NCBI GenBank assembly: GCA_038373885.1
Contig: JAWZYV010016535.1
Location: 992,001-1,056,000 of the forward strand
Length of the DNA: 64,000 nucleotides
Reading direction: 5' to 3'
DNA from: Cheiracanthium punctorium
Lineage: Eukaryota > Arthropoda > Arachnida > Araneae > Cheiracanthiidae
Each line of letters starts with the position of its first letter. Positions within the stretch are counted from its first letter, which is position 1. A program made the position numbers and the translations under genes. This document shows, one piece after another, positions 11,300 to 22,793 of this stretch. Under the pieces are notes generated by a model. It had not been told where the DNA came from. It saw only the letters and a list, made by a program, of their open reading frames with translations, and did not search any database.

Positions 11300-13519
11300 C
11301 TTTAACCCGTAGATTTTTTAACTTTGTATTTAGAACTATTGTAATATCTAACTGTTTTCAATATCTTTATTGACAGCAATCGACTGAGAATTTATTTACA
11401 TGGTGAGCCAAATGACTTTGAATACATTGAGGTGTATAGATGCATTCAATTCATTGAAAGTCTGTGGTCAATGACTACTTTGGCTATCCCCAAAATCTTA
11501 TTACGCCACTCTTTTGCTTATAAAAAAAGTGGAGTAATTTCAGAATTAGATAATTCAGACTATTGATAAGATTTGGTATTCTAAATTTACAAATCATATA
11601 CATCTTCTGAAAATTTGAAAAATTTCAACATTTTACTAAATGAAGAAAAAGAAAAATTAAAGCAAAGGTAAAGTAATTCTGGAAAAGTAAGTCTTTAGAA
11701 AACAAATAATTGTCATAGTCTAACAGTTAGGTTATTCTTAGAATAAACTATTACCAATTTAAGCTTATTTTGCTCTCAAAAACTAAAAAAACAAAACAAT
11801 TTTTTAATAAATAATTCCGGAAGTTTTTTTCCTTATGAAATTGTTTAAATACTTTCTGTAACAGAATGTTATTTACTTTAATCAGCCAGTTACGAAACTT
11901 GCTGCTTAAAATAAAATTTGTAATTCATTTACAAATATTTTAATAGACTAATATTTTAATATACTTTTTTTTTTTTTTTTTTTTTTACATTACGAAATTG
12001 AAGTTTAAGAAAGAAGATTTATTGCTTTTAAGGGATCAGTTTACACCAAAGGTCAAAGAATCAATTTTCTTTCTGCTTGCTAAATTATAAAAATTTTGAC
12101 ACCTTATTTTTAATCATATGCCAATAATATCATACTGCAACTTTTTTTTCATACACTCAGTGCAATTTCATTGGCAAACAAACTCTTTAGATGGCTTTTT
12201 CTCCATGTTCATATTTTCTTTAATTACATGTTTTTAACATGCTATGGATTTTTTTTTCTTTTGGTATTTGAGATAAAGATTTAATTTTTTTTTTTTTTTT
12301 TTTTTTTGTACATGTTCTTCATTACTGTTCTTATCTGATAAATCTGTGCATGGAATTAGCCTTCAGTTTTTTTCTTTTGTATTTTACAGAAATCATATGA
12401 AGATATGTTACATTTTATTGTTTTACACTGTATCGTATATTAGTAGAAAAACTTTTAGATGCAATATTAGATGTATCTGAAAATCCATGCACAGCCTTGT
12501 GTAATATATATTCAAAAATCTTTTATTATTATTTTTTTTTAATTAGACAAAATTTTTTATTATTTTAAGTAGTAGATTTTTTCTTAAATCAGTTTTTAAA
12601 CTTTTTAAATAATTTTACTTAAATGTGCAGTTTAAAGAGATTTATTTTTCAAAATGTACTATTAGTTGAACATTGAAAGGCATCCAGTTCCTCATTTGTA
12701 CTATAGTTTTAAAAAATGCTGAAATGGTAAACTATTTCCTTAAAGGGACTTAGTTAGCATGCCACAAAAAAATTAAAATTATTTAAAATATTTTTAACAT
12801 TATTTCTTACATATCTTATTTATAATAATAATTTTTATTGATATATTTTAAGAATAAAAGAATAGTGCCTTTTTAAAAACTTATATTCACATTTCATGAA
12901 TGAGCAAGCATCAAATTAGAAGAGTGTGTGTAAGAGGAAGAACAAATACATTTCAGTAACTTGATTTTAAATGGTGCTGTGCATCCAACAGTTGGATGCA
13001 ATACAAAATTTGTATATGACTCTGAAAAAGGGGGAAAAATAAAGGAACTAACTATGCACTGTAAGTCAAAACACACATTACAACCCTACAAGTTTTGTGG
13101 ATAAGCCCTAGTCCTTTTCAGATTATTTCGAACCAGTTTTCTGTAATATGCTATCTAACTATACTTTATCATGGAACTCAAGTACCCTTTTTGAAAACAG
13201 GCTGTCCTTTTTTAATCTTTTCCGGCGGCCTTTTTTTTTTTTTCTCTAGAGTCAACACTATTTAACAGCAGTGGTTAAAAATTGTTGGTATTATGGATGA
13301 ATTATCCTATAAAATTACACGCAAAATTTTGCAGACTGATTATGAAACTCTGAAAGTTTGTCGCAGACAGCTACAAAACTTTCTGCCACTGGGGTTTGAC
13401 GTAATGTAAAACTGTCCCTTTTTTTTTTATATTATGAGAAGGTAACTGCTTGTTTTAAAGAAATGCCCATGGTCTAAATAATTTATTTTTTTATTTTTAT
13501 TACAAACTCTTAATCTTAG
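11300..13519. other. AT-rich DNA, possible intron of a plus-strand gene
   Basis: No secure exon is visible. One acceptor-like site (tattttacag, ending 12389) precedes an open stretch beginning KSYEDMLHFI, but the only donor that keeps phase (GTTTTA at 12420) is weak. Poly-T tracts lie at about 11967-11987 and 12283-12307. Confidence 0.35.
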
Positions 13520-13553
13520 AATGTATTTCTGGCTCTGTTCACCAGCCACGACA
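13520..13553 (+). CDS. Candidate 34-nt internal exon of an unrecognised gene
   Basis: The segment is bounded by an acceptor (taatcttag) and a strong donor (gtaagt). In one frame it encodes NVFLALFTSHD plus one base, which joins in phase with the candidate terminal exon at 14075. Another frame is also open, so the reading is not unique. The exon is very short and I do not recognise the protein. Support is only splice-site quality, phase agreement and a downstream AATAAA, so it may be chance. Confidence 0.25.
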
Positions 13554-14074
13554 GTAAGTTTTAATCATAATCAATAGCAAAATTTCTATTTTATTATTTA
13601 TTTTTACAATAAATAAAAAAAATAAATGTTTTAAAATTAAATAAGGCAGACATATATTTTCCCTGGTCAGAATGACTTTTGTAACTATGTTACACATGGT
13701 CATTACTCCACTTTAAAGAGGAAAAGATAATTTTAAATGAATTTTAGAAAAGATAATTTTAAATGAAATTATGTTCTGAATACTGAAATGAAATTAGCTG
13801 CTTACCTTTTTCTAAGATTCATTTCTAACAAATTAGTATACTATGTGTAGCATATAATCTTTAATCTAAATCTTAAATTTATCTATGTCTTATCTATATA
13901 AATGTAATGATTATTTTGATTTGAATTATGCTGATCTGCTAGGAGGAATAAATTCTTTTCTAAGCATTATATGTTTCATGTATCTTAATAATTATTGACA
14001 CTCATTGCATTGATGAAATACTTGCATTAATTTCACTATTATTTATTATTATTATTATTTTTTTTTTTTGATAG

Positions 14075-14112
14075 TTTATGAACAAGAAGAGATTCAACAC
14101 CAATTGATGTAG
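14075..14112 (+). CDS. Candidate terminal exon of an unrecognised gene
   Basis: A long pyrimidine-rich tract and gatag acceptor precede a short open segment that, in phase with the exon at 13520-13553, reads IYEQEEIQHQLM followed by TAG (14110-14112). An AATAAA signal follows at 14382-14387, a plausible 3' UTR length. A Tigger element begins about 100 bp after that signal, so the insertion would have just missed the transcript. The gene would be convergent with NSMCE2. No homologue recognised. Confidence 0.3.
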
Positions 14113-14381
14113 AAATATGAGACACTTTGATGCTTAAAAAGATCATTCTCATGTAAAACTTTTGCATGATCTTTTACAGGTTCCAGTTAGGAAAGACGAT
14201 GTGATGTGTCGTAGTGTTGGAAATGAAGCACATCGATAGCTGTAAATACTTATTCTGGTGTTAAATATATCCTGCATAAATATGTATATTTGAAAACCTT
14301 TGCAGTTGTATAATCATTAATTGTTTTTAAAAAGCATACCAGTCGTACTTTTATGTGTTAATGTGTTTGTTAGTCATTATA

Positions 14382-14387
14382 AATAAA
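14382..14387 (+). terminator. Polyadenylation signal AATAAA (candidate gene at 13.5-14.1 kb)
   Basis: Canonical AATAAA about 270 bases after the candidate stop codon, followed by T- and GT-containing sequence. Such hexamers are common by chance in AT-rich DNA, so its value depends on the candidate exons. Confidence 0.3.
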
Positions 14388-14481
14388 ATATCTTCATAAT
14401 ATTACTCGTGCTGATTTTATGTATGTTACTTTCAGCCACTGAACTTTCTTAGGGTAATGGTGATTGAAAAAAAAAAAAGTA

Positions 14482-16549
14482 CAGTAAAGCACCGTTTATA
14501 CGTCTTTCAAGGGACTAACGTAAAACGACGTATAAATGAAACAATAATAAACAACTTAGATTAATACAGGTTTAACGCTACTATTGCAAATTTATATGTA
14601 AATATTGTAATTTTAATGTATTTTTGAAGTACTATTAATAAATTGCTTCATAATATTTTTATTCTTAAAATAATAATTTTAAAATAGTAACACATTTATT
14701 ATAAAACTAAACAAATCATACCTTTATTGCACTACATCTTTAATAATTATTGCATATCTTGAATATTAATTCGTTTAATCAAACAATTATGATGTGATTT
14801 ATGTGCATTCAGATGCTGAATTAAAAAAAAATAAAACTTATCGTCGTCTGACGTGCTAATTGTTTTTGAGTATCTATTAGAGCATTATGAATTGAACTCA
14901 GTTCATGAAAAGTTTTTTCATTCGTATTCTGATAAAAAAAAGTAAGTTCTAAGCTTTTCAATGGAGTCGATGGCGTCTTTAAATGAAGGTGGGCTCACTT
15001 CTTCACATTCTTCTTCATCGTCACTTAAATTAGCAACCAATAATTTGTTGTGTATTAAATCATCAACTGTGCATAATTCCAAAGTCATGACATCAATATC
15101 ACAGTTAACATAATCCTTGAAAGTAATCTCTCTCTCAAACAATTCCAGTCCTCTTCATTCATGATCAGTTTCATCATTGCTTTCATCGATATCATTTTCA
15201 TCATTATTATTACATTCATCTAATTTGGGATCTAGAAACTCTCCTTTAATAAACCAATTCTTGATTGTTTCAGATTTGACACAATTCCATGCTAGGGAAA
15301 TCATATTTATTGCCTGAGGTACGTTTATCTTTTCGGGGATATTTCCTGTTGTGATGTTTTGGAGAGCATGTTAAATTAACCTGTTTCTGTAGTACACTTT
15401 GAAGTTTTTTACAATTCCGAGGTCTAGGGATTGCAGTTTGCTCGTACAATTTGCTGGAAAGAAAACCACTTTTACATTTTCCAAAAAATTAGTGTCTTGG
15501 GGATGGGCAGTACACTGATCCATAAAGAGCAAAATTTTACGATTTTGTTTTTTCATTTCCTTACCCATTTTTTGAGCCACTCAGTAAAAATTGTAGTAGT
15601 CATCCAAGCTTTGGTGTTGGCTTCATAACACAGTGGCAATGTTTTAACGTTGTTAAAACATCTTGGTTTTCTTGATTTCCCTATGACGAAAGGAGTCCTC
15701 TTATCACTACCATCAGCATTTGTACATAGTAAAACTGTGAGGCGATCTTTAGAAGTCTTTCCACCATTGCAATTGTCACCTTTAAAAGTGAGAGTTCTTG
15801 TAGGCATGAGATGATAAAAGATGCCACTTTCATCCACATTGTAAATGTCCCTTTGCTTGTACCCATCAATTTTGTTTGGCAAATTTTTGAGCCATTCATC
15901 AACATTTTCTGCTGGCACATCCTTAGACTCTCTGCATAATACTTGGCTTGAAATTCCATGTCGCATTTTGAACTTATGAAGCCATCCAGTTGAGAAACAT
16001 GTATCGCTTACATTCAGTTTCAAGGCAATTTCTCTTGCTTTTTCCATAAGCCTGGGTCCACTCACAGGAATGCTTGATGCACGACATTGTGTAAAAAACT
16101 TCATTAAAATGTTCTCTACTTCAGGAAATTTGCCTTGTTGTACACGCAATTTTTTAGAAGCGGAGTTTCCACAAGCCAATTGTGTGGACCTAATTTGGGT
16201 TTTCTCCTCTTCCGAGAAGGAATCTGTTACCAAATCTTCCGAAACCACGTGACTCATAAGCAATGATTTCAGAGACGGACAAACCAGTTTTCTGAGCTGT
16301 CCCCTCAATGTCCTCTCATTGTTAGTTTTCCACCAGCCAAATGCAGATCGTCAACTCTCCAAAACCCCTTATTTGACTTATCAACCGAAGGGGGAAATAA
16401 TAGCAGAGACAGAAAACTTCCGAATTTTTCGGAAGGTGGAAAACGACATATAACTGATATCGCGCGCCTTATAAGCAATTGAATAGGAATGAAACGAGAA
16501 TACATGAAAACGACATATAAATGAGAAACATATAAACGGTGCTTTACTG
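14482..16549 (-). mobile_element. Tigger/pogo-type DNA transposon, near full length (2.07 kb)
   Basis: The ends are inverted repeats: cagtaaagcaccgtttata on the left and its reverse complement, tataaacggtgctttactg, on the right. TA flanks both sides (14480-14481, 16550-16551), the target duplication of the Tc1/mariner/pogo group. Internal sub-terminal motifs (acgacgtataaatga and cgacatataaatgag) repeat the inverted symmetry. The minus strand carries the decayed transposase. Boundaries are exact from the TIR and TA. Confidence 0.92.
14918..16340 (-). pseudogene. Tigger transposase pseudogene (CENP-B-type HTH and DDE domain)
   Basis: DNA-binding and DDE cut-and-paste transposase of the pogo/Tigger/CENP-B group. 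The longest frame (16308 down to 15553) contains a CENP-B-like helix-turn-helix with the motif GWLHKFKMRHGIS, then the DDE region with YNVDESGIF carrying the first catalytic Asp. A one-base slip in an A run near 15555-15565 shifts the frame, which resumes with ILLFMDQCTAHP (second Asp) and NCTSKLQSLDLGIVKNFK. An in-frame TAA near 15372, a further shift near 15160 and a loss of the usual N-terminal HTH start follow. The acidic C-terminal tail (14918-15142) is still readable. Not functional as it stands, but only a few lesions are visible, so the insertion is moderately young. Confidence 0.85.
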
Positions 16550-16612
16550 TATTTAATAAATTTCTTAGAATACTTTAAACTGTACTCAAAAGTATATACT
16601 ATAATTTAATCA

Positions 16613-16680
16613 TACAGCCGAGTCCCGATAATCGAGCTGGTCGAGACCGACATCAACTCGGATAATGCGGACTACATATT
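16613..16680. mobile_element. Solo end of a second Tigger-like element
   Basis: The stretch beginning cagccgagtcccgataatcg, followed by gagaccgacatcaactcgga and taatgcggac, resembles the terminal repeats of Tigger/pogo elements (cag..gtcccgattatccg type, from memory). I do not see a matching opposite end, so it is treated as a truncated copy. Confidence 0.4.
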
Positions 16681-17109
16681 AGCATCAAAAAGAATTTAGT
16701 TTTATATATGTAATGCACAGAGAGAGATCCAATACTGAACAAATTACAAGTACATAGATTTGCAGATATAAAAATGTATTTTAAACAACACCACACTTAC
16801 TTGATTTAATGTTCAAAAAATGAATCTAAGAATGAAACAGGCCAGTGACAAATTTTAATCATTTAATAGAGGAGGGGAAATGCTATCTTTTTTTCCAGTG
16901 AGAGGCAGTGCTACAATACAATTTTTAATTACTTAAAAAAAAAAAAAAAAACTCTAGCTCAGATTCGCATTACTGTACTATATGCATTTTCATTTTTAAA
17001 TATTGAACTTTTCAACAAATTCTTTGCTTAACAATTGCAAATCAGTACATGGCTAAAAATTATTTTAGGAAAATACTTTTTGCACAATCAAAAACAAAAA
17101 TGCTTATAT

Positions 17110-17115
17110 TTTATT
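17110..17115 (-). terminator. NSMCE2: Polyadenylation signal for NSMCE2
   Basis: On the minus strand an AATAAA hexamer lies 100 bases past the predicted stop codon at 17215. Spacing fits a short 3' UTR. Other AATAAA matches exist nearby, so the choice is a best guess. Confidence 0.5.
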
Positions 17116-17214
17116 TGTATAAATTGCATTGCATTAGTTACATATTCCTGTTAATAAACACATATCATACTATAGCATATTTTTATGGAAAAGCTTTCAT
17201 AATCCAAAGTACAA

Positions 17215-17237
17215 TCAAAATTCTCCATCTTTTGTAC
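17215..17237 (-). CDS. NSMCE2: NSMCE2 coding exon 6 (terminal, 23 nt)
   Basis: The acceptor (ctatttttag) at 17238-17239 joins in phase with exon 5 and yields the C-terminal end ...LCTKDGEF followed by TGA. The intron before it is only 85 bases. If that intron is retained, the frame from exon 5 would instead run into a stop about 13 codons later (KLIYPIK...), so the last residues are the least certain part of the gene model. The C-terminus after the RING is not conserved in the family, so homology does not decide. Confidence 0.55.
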
Positions 17238-17322
17238 CTAAAAATAGAAAGAAAATTTAGAAAAACATGCTGAATTTAAAAATAAAAATAATAAAAATGC
17301 TTAATAGGATAAATCAACTTAC

Positions 17323-17399
17323 ATAGTTTCATTTTTAACACAAAATGTCCCACTAAATCTTTCCTTCCTAACATGCTTTTACAACCAGAATATGGGCAC
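17323..17399 (-). CDS. NSMCE2: NSMCE2 coding exon 5 (second half of SP-RING zinc site)
   Basis: Seventy-seven bases between a good acceptor (gctgtttttag) and a perfect donor (gtaagt). The first base completes a Lys codon from exon 4, and the exon reads CPYSGCKSMLGRKDLVGHFVL. It supplies Cys185 and Cys190, the last two SP-RING zinc ligands, in the order CP(x)xGC typical of NSE2 proteins (human has CPQIGC). Phase agrees at both ends. Confidence 0.9.
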
Positions 17400-18597
17400 C
17401 TAAAAACAGCAAGGTCATTGTTTAAAGATAAAATGTACTTGTTCTATAAATTACAAATTTCATACAACAATGACATTTTGAGAGATATCATCCTCAAAAA
17501 ATTATTACCATTAATTTCACAACTCTTGTCTAGCCATTCAGACATTATTACAGAATAAAAAGAAGATGTGACCAAGAATCTTTTAAATAAAATTATCACA
17601 TTCTGTAATTTTTTTTTTAATAAGTTTAACCTAAAATCTAACTAATCTCAAAGAAAAAGGATAATTTATATCAATTCAATGGAATATTTTTTTCATCATC
17701 AGTAATTTTTAAATTACATATTCAAATACAAATAAATTAATCTTAGGCAGGCAAAGAAGTAATTTTAGTTTTTTAAAGTAGCCCATGTTTTTAATGTTTG
17801 TCTACATATCTGCCCAAAATTTCAGTCAGATCAGTAAAGTGACTGAAAGTAAGTATTGAACATATATTAGTGCAAACTGAAATTACTTTCTCGCCAACCC
17901 AATAATAATGTAAAGATATCTTTAAAAAGCTATAAAAATAGTTTTACTTAATTGTAACAGATCACACTAAAAAAAAAAAAAAAAACAATAATAATAAAAT
18001 AAAATAAAAAATCAGTTACATAAATCATTACAACCGTGGTATGTATTGGATTGTCCAGAAAATATGTGTCAATTTTGAATAGTACAGATCTGAAATTATG
18101 AGAAAGATTAAAAATAAATAGCATGCATATCTATCACACGGGCAGTACTTCAGGCATATTTGGAGAAGTGGGGGAATGGCTTTAAAACAATCCAATAGTA
18201 ATCATATTCTGATGATCATTTTACAAATAATGACTTTGTTATTACGCGAAATGCATACCTTAAAATGACAAGAATTTTGATGTTTTCATACAAGGTGAAC
18301 TAAATTTGCATAAAATGTAGATTAAAAAAAATTCTTCTCTAGTGCTTGTATATAATTAACTGTAGTGCTGTACATAAAAATAAATACCCAATCGACTGAC
18401 CAATATTTAGAACATACAGAAATTAAAAGGATAAACATGTTAAAAATAAAACAATTGAGTAGTCATCTATATCTCTATTTTCTGTAATTAAATGGAATTT
18501 TCAAAATAATTTCCATGTTGCATTGTAATACACACATTTTACTCAAATGATGCTTTTTTAATGTTGAAAATGTGTGAAATTTAAAGTTTCATAAATT

Positions 18598-18638
18598 GTC
18601 AGGTTTTGTTGTGAAAGAATTTTACAACAAAACCTGAC
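18598..18638. repeat. Perfect 15-bp hairpin in NSMCE2 intron 4
   Basis: The arms gtcaggttttgttgt (18598-18612) and acaacaaaacctgac (18624-18638) are perfect inverted copies around an 11-base loop. It lies inside the intron downstream of the SP-RING exon. No element boundary around it is recognised. Confidence 0.8.
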
Positions 18639-18893
18639 CTTTGTTTTACACATGATTAATTTTATCAGAAAAACCACAAAATGTCACTTGAATATAAACA
18701 TTGCTATTATAATAGTTTACATAATTAAATATATATTTTAACTAGTGAAAAATTCATTTATTACAGAATTTTTTTTTAATTTAAAATTCAGAGGTTGGAA
18801 GTGTGATATATTTAATACTTCATACCTTAAAGAAAATAATAGAGACATCAATAAAAGTGAAAAAAAAATACATATATATATATGAACACTTAC

Positions 18894-19053
18894 TTTTTCT
18901 TAGATTCTCCAAGATATGCCATGATACTCTCTTTTTCATATGCATGATTACAAATTTTACTTTTAACAGGGTCTTTCATAAGTTGTTGTGTTAAAGGATC
19001 TATATAACTTTGAACAGCTTTTGTGACTAACAAATCACTATCACCATCAATTT
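18894..19053 (-). CDS. NSMCE2: NSMCE2 coding exon 4 (SP-RING domain core)
   Basis: This exon identifies the gene. It encodes the start of the SP-RING (Siz/PIAS-type RING) that recruits the SUMO-loaded E2: the sequence YIDPLTQQLMKDPVKSKICN followed by HAYEKESIMAYLGES. Cys165 and His167 are the first two zinc ligands; Cys185 and Cys190 come from exon 5. SP-RINGs bind one zinc through C-H-C-C, which is fully kept. NSE2/MMS21 docks on the SMC5 arm within the SMC5/6 complex and promotes sumoylation in DNA repair and chromosome segregation. The exon has acceptor tttactttcag and donor gtaagt, 160 bases, phase-consistent with its neighbours. A 3.5 kb transposon lies 86 bases upstream of its acceptor side. 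Confidence 0.93.
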
Positions 19054-19722
19054 CTGAAAGTAAAGAATTTTTTTTAATTACTTGCCTATAAACACATTTT
19101 CACTAAAGTCGAGAAACTACTAGCTACCATACAAAATACGGGAGACGTTAGATGCAACTCCGTAGAAGGAGGAGAGTTTTCTCTGCGCTTTATCACTTGC
19201 ACCAAAGCCGATACTTTGGGTCGGGCTAATTAGAGCAGAGCAGATGCAACTCTGTTCATAAGCTGAGAAGGAGGTAAGACGATTCCTCTCACTGGGACAT
19301 CGTGTGCATGCAGCAACAAAAGTAGCTCAAAACTTTCAATTTATTGTTCGTCAACTCACCAAGATGGCCTTTATTATAAAAGGTTTTTTCCAAACCCGTG
19401 TAATACAATGAGTCAAATAAAAATTGCCGTTTGTAAAGTTATGTTATGATAAAATAGTTATAAACCTTCATATATTAAAAATGGGGATAGAGACGTGAGT
19501 GTCGTTTAGGTTTTAATAATGAAACACAAGAAAAATATTTGTAGGCAAAATAACACTGCATAAACAGGAAATCTATTAATTTAAAAAAAAAATAAAATTC
19601 CAGTTTGAATTTAGCTCATAGGTGTGCCTTATTATTAGCTCACAGATAGCAGCATATTGTCAACAATGGCTACATTAAAGGTGGAAATTAAAAAAAGACT
19701 CCTCAAATTTTGCACATTATAC

Positions 19723-19834
19723 ACAGGGTGACCAGTGCTAACGCTGTCCAATAACTATTTCCTAAACCGTTCGTCAGAGACACATAGTTCCAATTGCAAA
19801 AATGCTTTAAACTGTATAATCTATTATATCAGAA
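19723..19834. repeat. Mariner-like terminal segment, inverted copy at 35452-35562
   Basis: It begins acagggtgaccagtgctaac and includes acatagttccaattgcaaaa. The reverse complement occurs at 35452-35562, which ends ttagcactggacaccctgt. The acagggtg/caccctgt ends are typical of mariner-type elements. Following sequence (tttaattttttatacggtcc) also resembles the foldback element at 30199-31241, so this end, the transposase at 20590 and the foldback probably belong to one family. Confidence 0.6.
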
Positions 19835-20589
19835 ATAATTCAAGTCAATAAATAAATTCCTATAAAATTTACGAAATTTAATTTTTTATACGGTCCCCCG
19901 GTCCTATTAGTTATATTTAGAAAAATTTTCTTTATCCAATTTCATGTGCAATAAAAAACAATCGTCCTTATATGACCAAAATTCACCGAGTTATGAAGCA
20001 ACAAACATTTTGACTTAAGTCACTTTTCCATGTTCAAAAATGTCCGGTTACGGTGAACCGTTAGAGGACTGTATAAATATTGAAATTTTAAATTATAGGT
20101 TTTAATTTAATTTTCTGGCATAATGTGAAGAAAGATGAAAAACTAATTTTAGAATACTAATCTATAAGCAGAAGGTTATAGCGAGGCTCTAGAAAAAATT
20201 ATCCGGGGACTTTCCAAAATCTTTTCTCTAAATGAAGTAACAGAATTTTAATAAGTTGTTTAAATAAAAAAATGTTTTGTCAAAACAATGAGAAACTTAT
20301 TAAAAAGAGAAAACATCTAAACTTTTAACATATTTTTGGGTGTTTTTGAATAAATTGAAATGATATATCGTGTTTCAGTTAAATGGTTAGCAGACGATAA
20401 TTGCTTAAGATTCAGTTTTCCTGCTGATATGGCAGCAGACGATAAACATAAAATTTTAATATTTTACTGGAGTTAAAAAACTGTTGCTTAAGTTACTTTG
20501 CTAGTGTTTGTCTAAAGTTCACGATATTTGAATTCATAGCTTATTGAGTATAAAAAACGAAAGATGATGTTTAATATTAATGAATACAC

Positions 20590-21395
20590 TTAAATTGTGT
20601 TACTTTATGGAGAATTTCATCGGAATAAGCGAGAGGCTGCGAAGCAGTATGCTATAAAATTTCCGAATGACAATCAGGCATCTGCTAGTACAATATCAAA
20701 CGTTGTGATGCGTTTAAAAGAAACCGGTAGCATTCTAAATCAGTGCAATTTCATTTTGAATAAACAAAACGATAATATGTCGTTAGTGACATTCATGATG
20801 AGTGTCAATTTTCAAGACAGGGTGTTATAAATACACAAAATAGTCACTATTGTTCTCTGCAAAACCCACATATTATTCGCCCGAACAGATATCAAGTGCG
20901 CTGGTCGATAAATGTTTGGTGCAGCATACGGAAAGAGACCTTAACTGGGCCATTTTTTTAATGGCGTTTTAACATCTGAAAGATATGCACAGATTTTAGA
21001 GGGCTCAGCGACTGACTTCTTAGACGAGTGTTTCACTACGAGATCTGTCACAAATGTGCTTTCATCATGATGGGCTCCAGCACATAAATCACTAAAGCAT
21101 TGTACTGTTCTAACAGAAACATTTGAAAATAATATATTTGGATACGGCGGTCTTGTTGGGTGGCCTCCAAGATCACCAGACTTAGATTACTTAGATTAGA
21201 ATACCTTAGATTACTTTCTCTGGGGTTTTTTGAAAAATAAAGTATATGAAAAAGAGTCAACAAGTCCGTCAGACTTACTAAATCGCAAATGTGTAACACT
21301 GAGTATGCTACGCAAAGTACAGGAAGAGTTTTTGACAAGGGTGCATGTTTGCATTGCAGCCGAAGGAAGCTACTTTGAGCAAATGTTACGCTAAT
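20590..21395 (+). pseudogene. Mariner/Tc1-like transposase pseudogene (DUF4817 N-terminus)
   Basis: The N-terminal part reads YGEFHRNKREAAKQYAIKFP and ends in RLKETGSI, matching the DUF4817 helix-turn-helix found in arthropod mariner-like transposases. After several frameshifts, APAHKSLKHC (from the DGAPAH catalytic motif) and GWPPRSPDL with DYFLWGFLKNKVY follow; the Asp of SPDL is the last catalytic residue of the DD(34)D type. A stop separates the SPDL motif from the DYFLWG motif, and the tail (EGSYFEQMLR) is in frame near 21355-21390. Multiple lesions make it inactive. It lies within NSMCE2 intron 3. Confidence 0.85.
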
Positions 21396-21888
21396 AGAAT
21401 TTTTAATATTGTTTTAAGTTTCTAAAATTGCATATATTCGCATTTTAAAATGTTTGATATTCTGATTTAATGTTTAATGAAAAGTTTAATTCCCTTGTTT
21501 TTTATTTTATGTAATTTAACACAAGTTCATTTAAAAAACTCTTTTTTAAAACTCTGAAAAAGTTCTATTTTCAGTATAGGCTATATTTTTATGTTAATTT
21601 ATTGGATACACATAGTTAACTTTAATCTCCTTTATTGCAATCTACAATCATAAAATAGTTAATGAAGTTGCTAATAAATATTACTAGGCTCAAAAGCTCT
21701 AGGCGGGGGGGGGGGGGGATAAATTAAGGTTTGCCCTAGGTTACGTGAATTCTAATTTTGGCACATTGTATCTACTTTTTAATCTATCTATAATCCCAAC
21801 AAATAAGGAAAATAAAATGTTCAAACATATGTTTAAAAATTCTATTCTACAGCCAAAGAAATTATGCTTTGAAACAGAAGCTTAGCCA

Positions 21889-21929
<41 letters not shown>

Positions 21930-22745
21930 GGGGGGGGGGGGGTCCAAAATATTCCCTTCTACTCCCATATTTATATCAGTTTAATAAAATAGGGCTAAGA
22001 TCCCTGAAATATCATTTTCTATATATATATATGTTTCATTAACTATCAAAATCAACTTTAAAGTTTTAGTTATTACCTAGCATTTTTGTTGTATTTTATA
22101 TAAAACAAATTATATACTTTTTTGAATTTATTTACATTTTTATTATACTTAAATTTCATGTAAAAGGAATTAATCCCCATCCCAGTATTCTGGAATCGGA
22201 AAAATTATTTATGTATTAAGAATAGGGGCTGTGTTTATATTTTAGCTGGAGTTACTATATGCAAACGTAGAACAGGAGGAATTACTTTTACATATATTTA
22301 GCACAGTAGTGTACATAGATTTCTGTTTATTATTGCTTGTTTATTATTAGAAATTTTCCATTTTAAATTAAATTACTATTTTAAGTTCCTTTAGCCATCT
22401 TGTTTTTATTTTTAATTTTACAACTGGATGGCTTCCCTTCGTCTACCAAACACTTTGAAATTAGTTTTGATACCCCTGGTCCTTAAAAAAAAAAAAAAAA
22501 AAAAAAAAAACTCATTAATGCTTTAAATTGTTCTGTGGCTTTGCGTTATAGACCAATCTCTGAGCCAATATTTTTTTGTTCACACACATGCACAGAACTC
22601 CATTTCGGATGTTGGCTAGAGTAAGATTTCGCCAAAGGAAATGTTCCTCCTATGGAGTGCATCTAACGTGTCCCTTCAAAATACATGTGTTATCATAAGG
22701 TTTTTTCGACTGCTCATGTCACCTAGCAAATGTTAGTGATAAAGT

Positions 22746-22778
22746 AAATAAAAAACTTTGTAAAAAACACACATAAGA
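22746..22778 (-). repeat. Penelope-like element terminus
   Basis: The segment with aaaaactttgtaaaaaacacacataag matches the arms of the inverted repeat at 9478-9601. The minus strand runs from the hammerhead-like motif at 22794-22838 into this terminus, the order expected for a Penelope-like element end. Confidence 0.5.
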
Positions 22779-22793
22779 TGTTATAGGTAAAAA

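Larger units (their letters stand above)
19140..22676. mobile_element. 3.5 kb DNA element with 8-bp target duplication (hAT- or Merlin-like)
   Basis: The left end begins gggagacgttagatgcaac; the right end is its imperfect inverted copy (gtgcatctaacgtgtccctt). The 8 bases caaaatac flank the element at 19132-19139 and 22677-22684. An 8-bp duplication fits hAT, P or Merlin; the GG-initial termini point toward Merlin, but no Merlin transposase is readable. It carries a decayed mariner-like transposase copy (20590-21395), so at least two insertion events are layered. It sits in NSMCE2 intron 3, 86 bases from the exon 4 acceptor. Confidence 0.7.

Noticed and set aside
12390..12419. Additional upstream coding exon (KSYEDMLHFI) of the candidate 14-kb gene
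   Set aside because: Acceptor is good and phase fits, but the donor GTTTTA is weak and the peptide is not recognised; not strong enough to list as a gene feature.
20597..20830. A standalone host HTH gene
   Set aside because: The DUF4817-like part is followed by frame-broken transposase motifs to 21395, so it is the N-terminus of a dead transposase.
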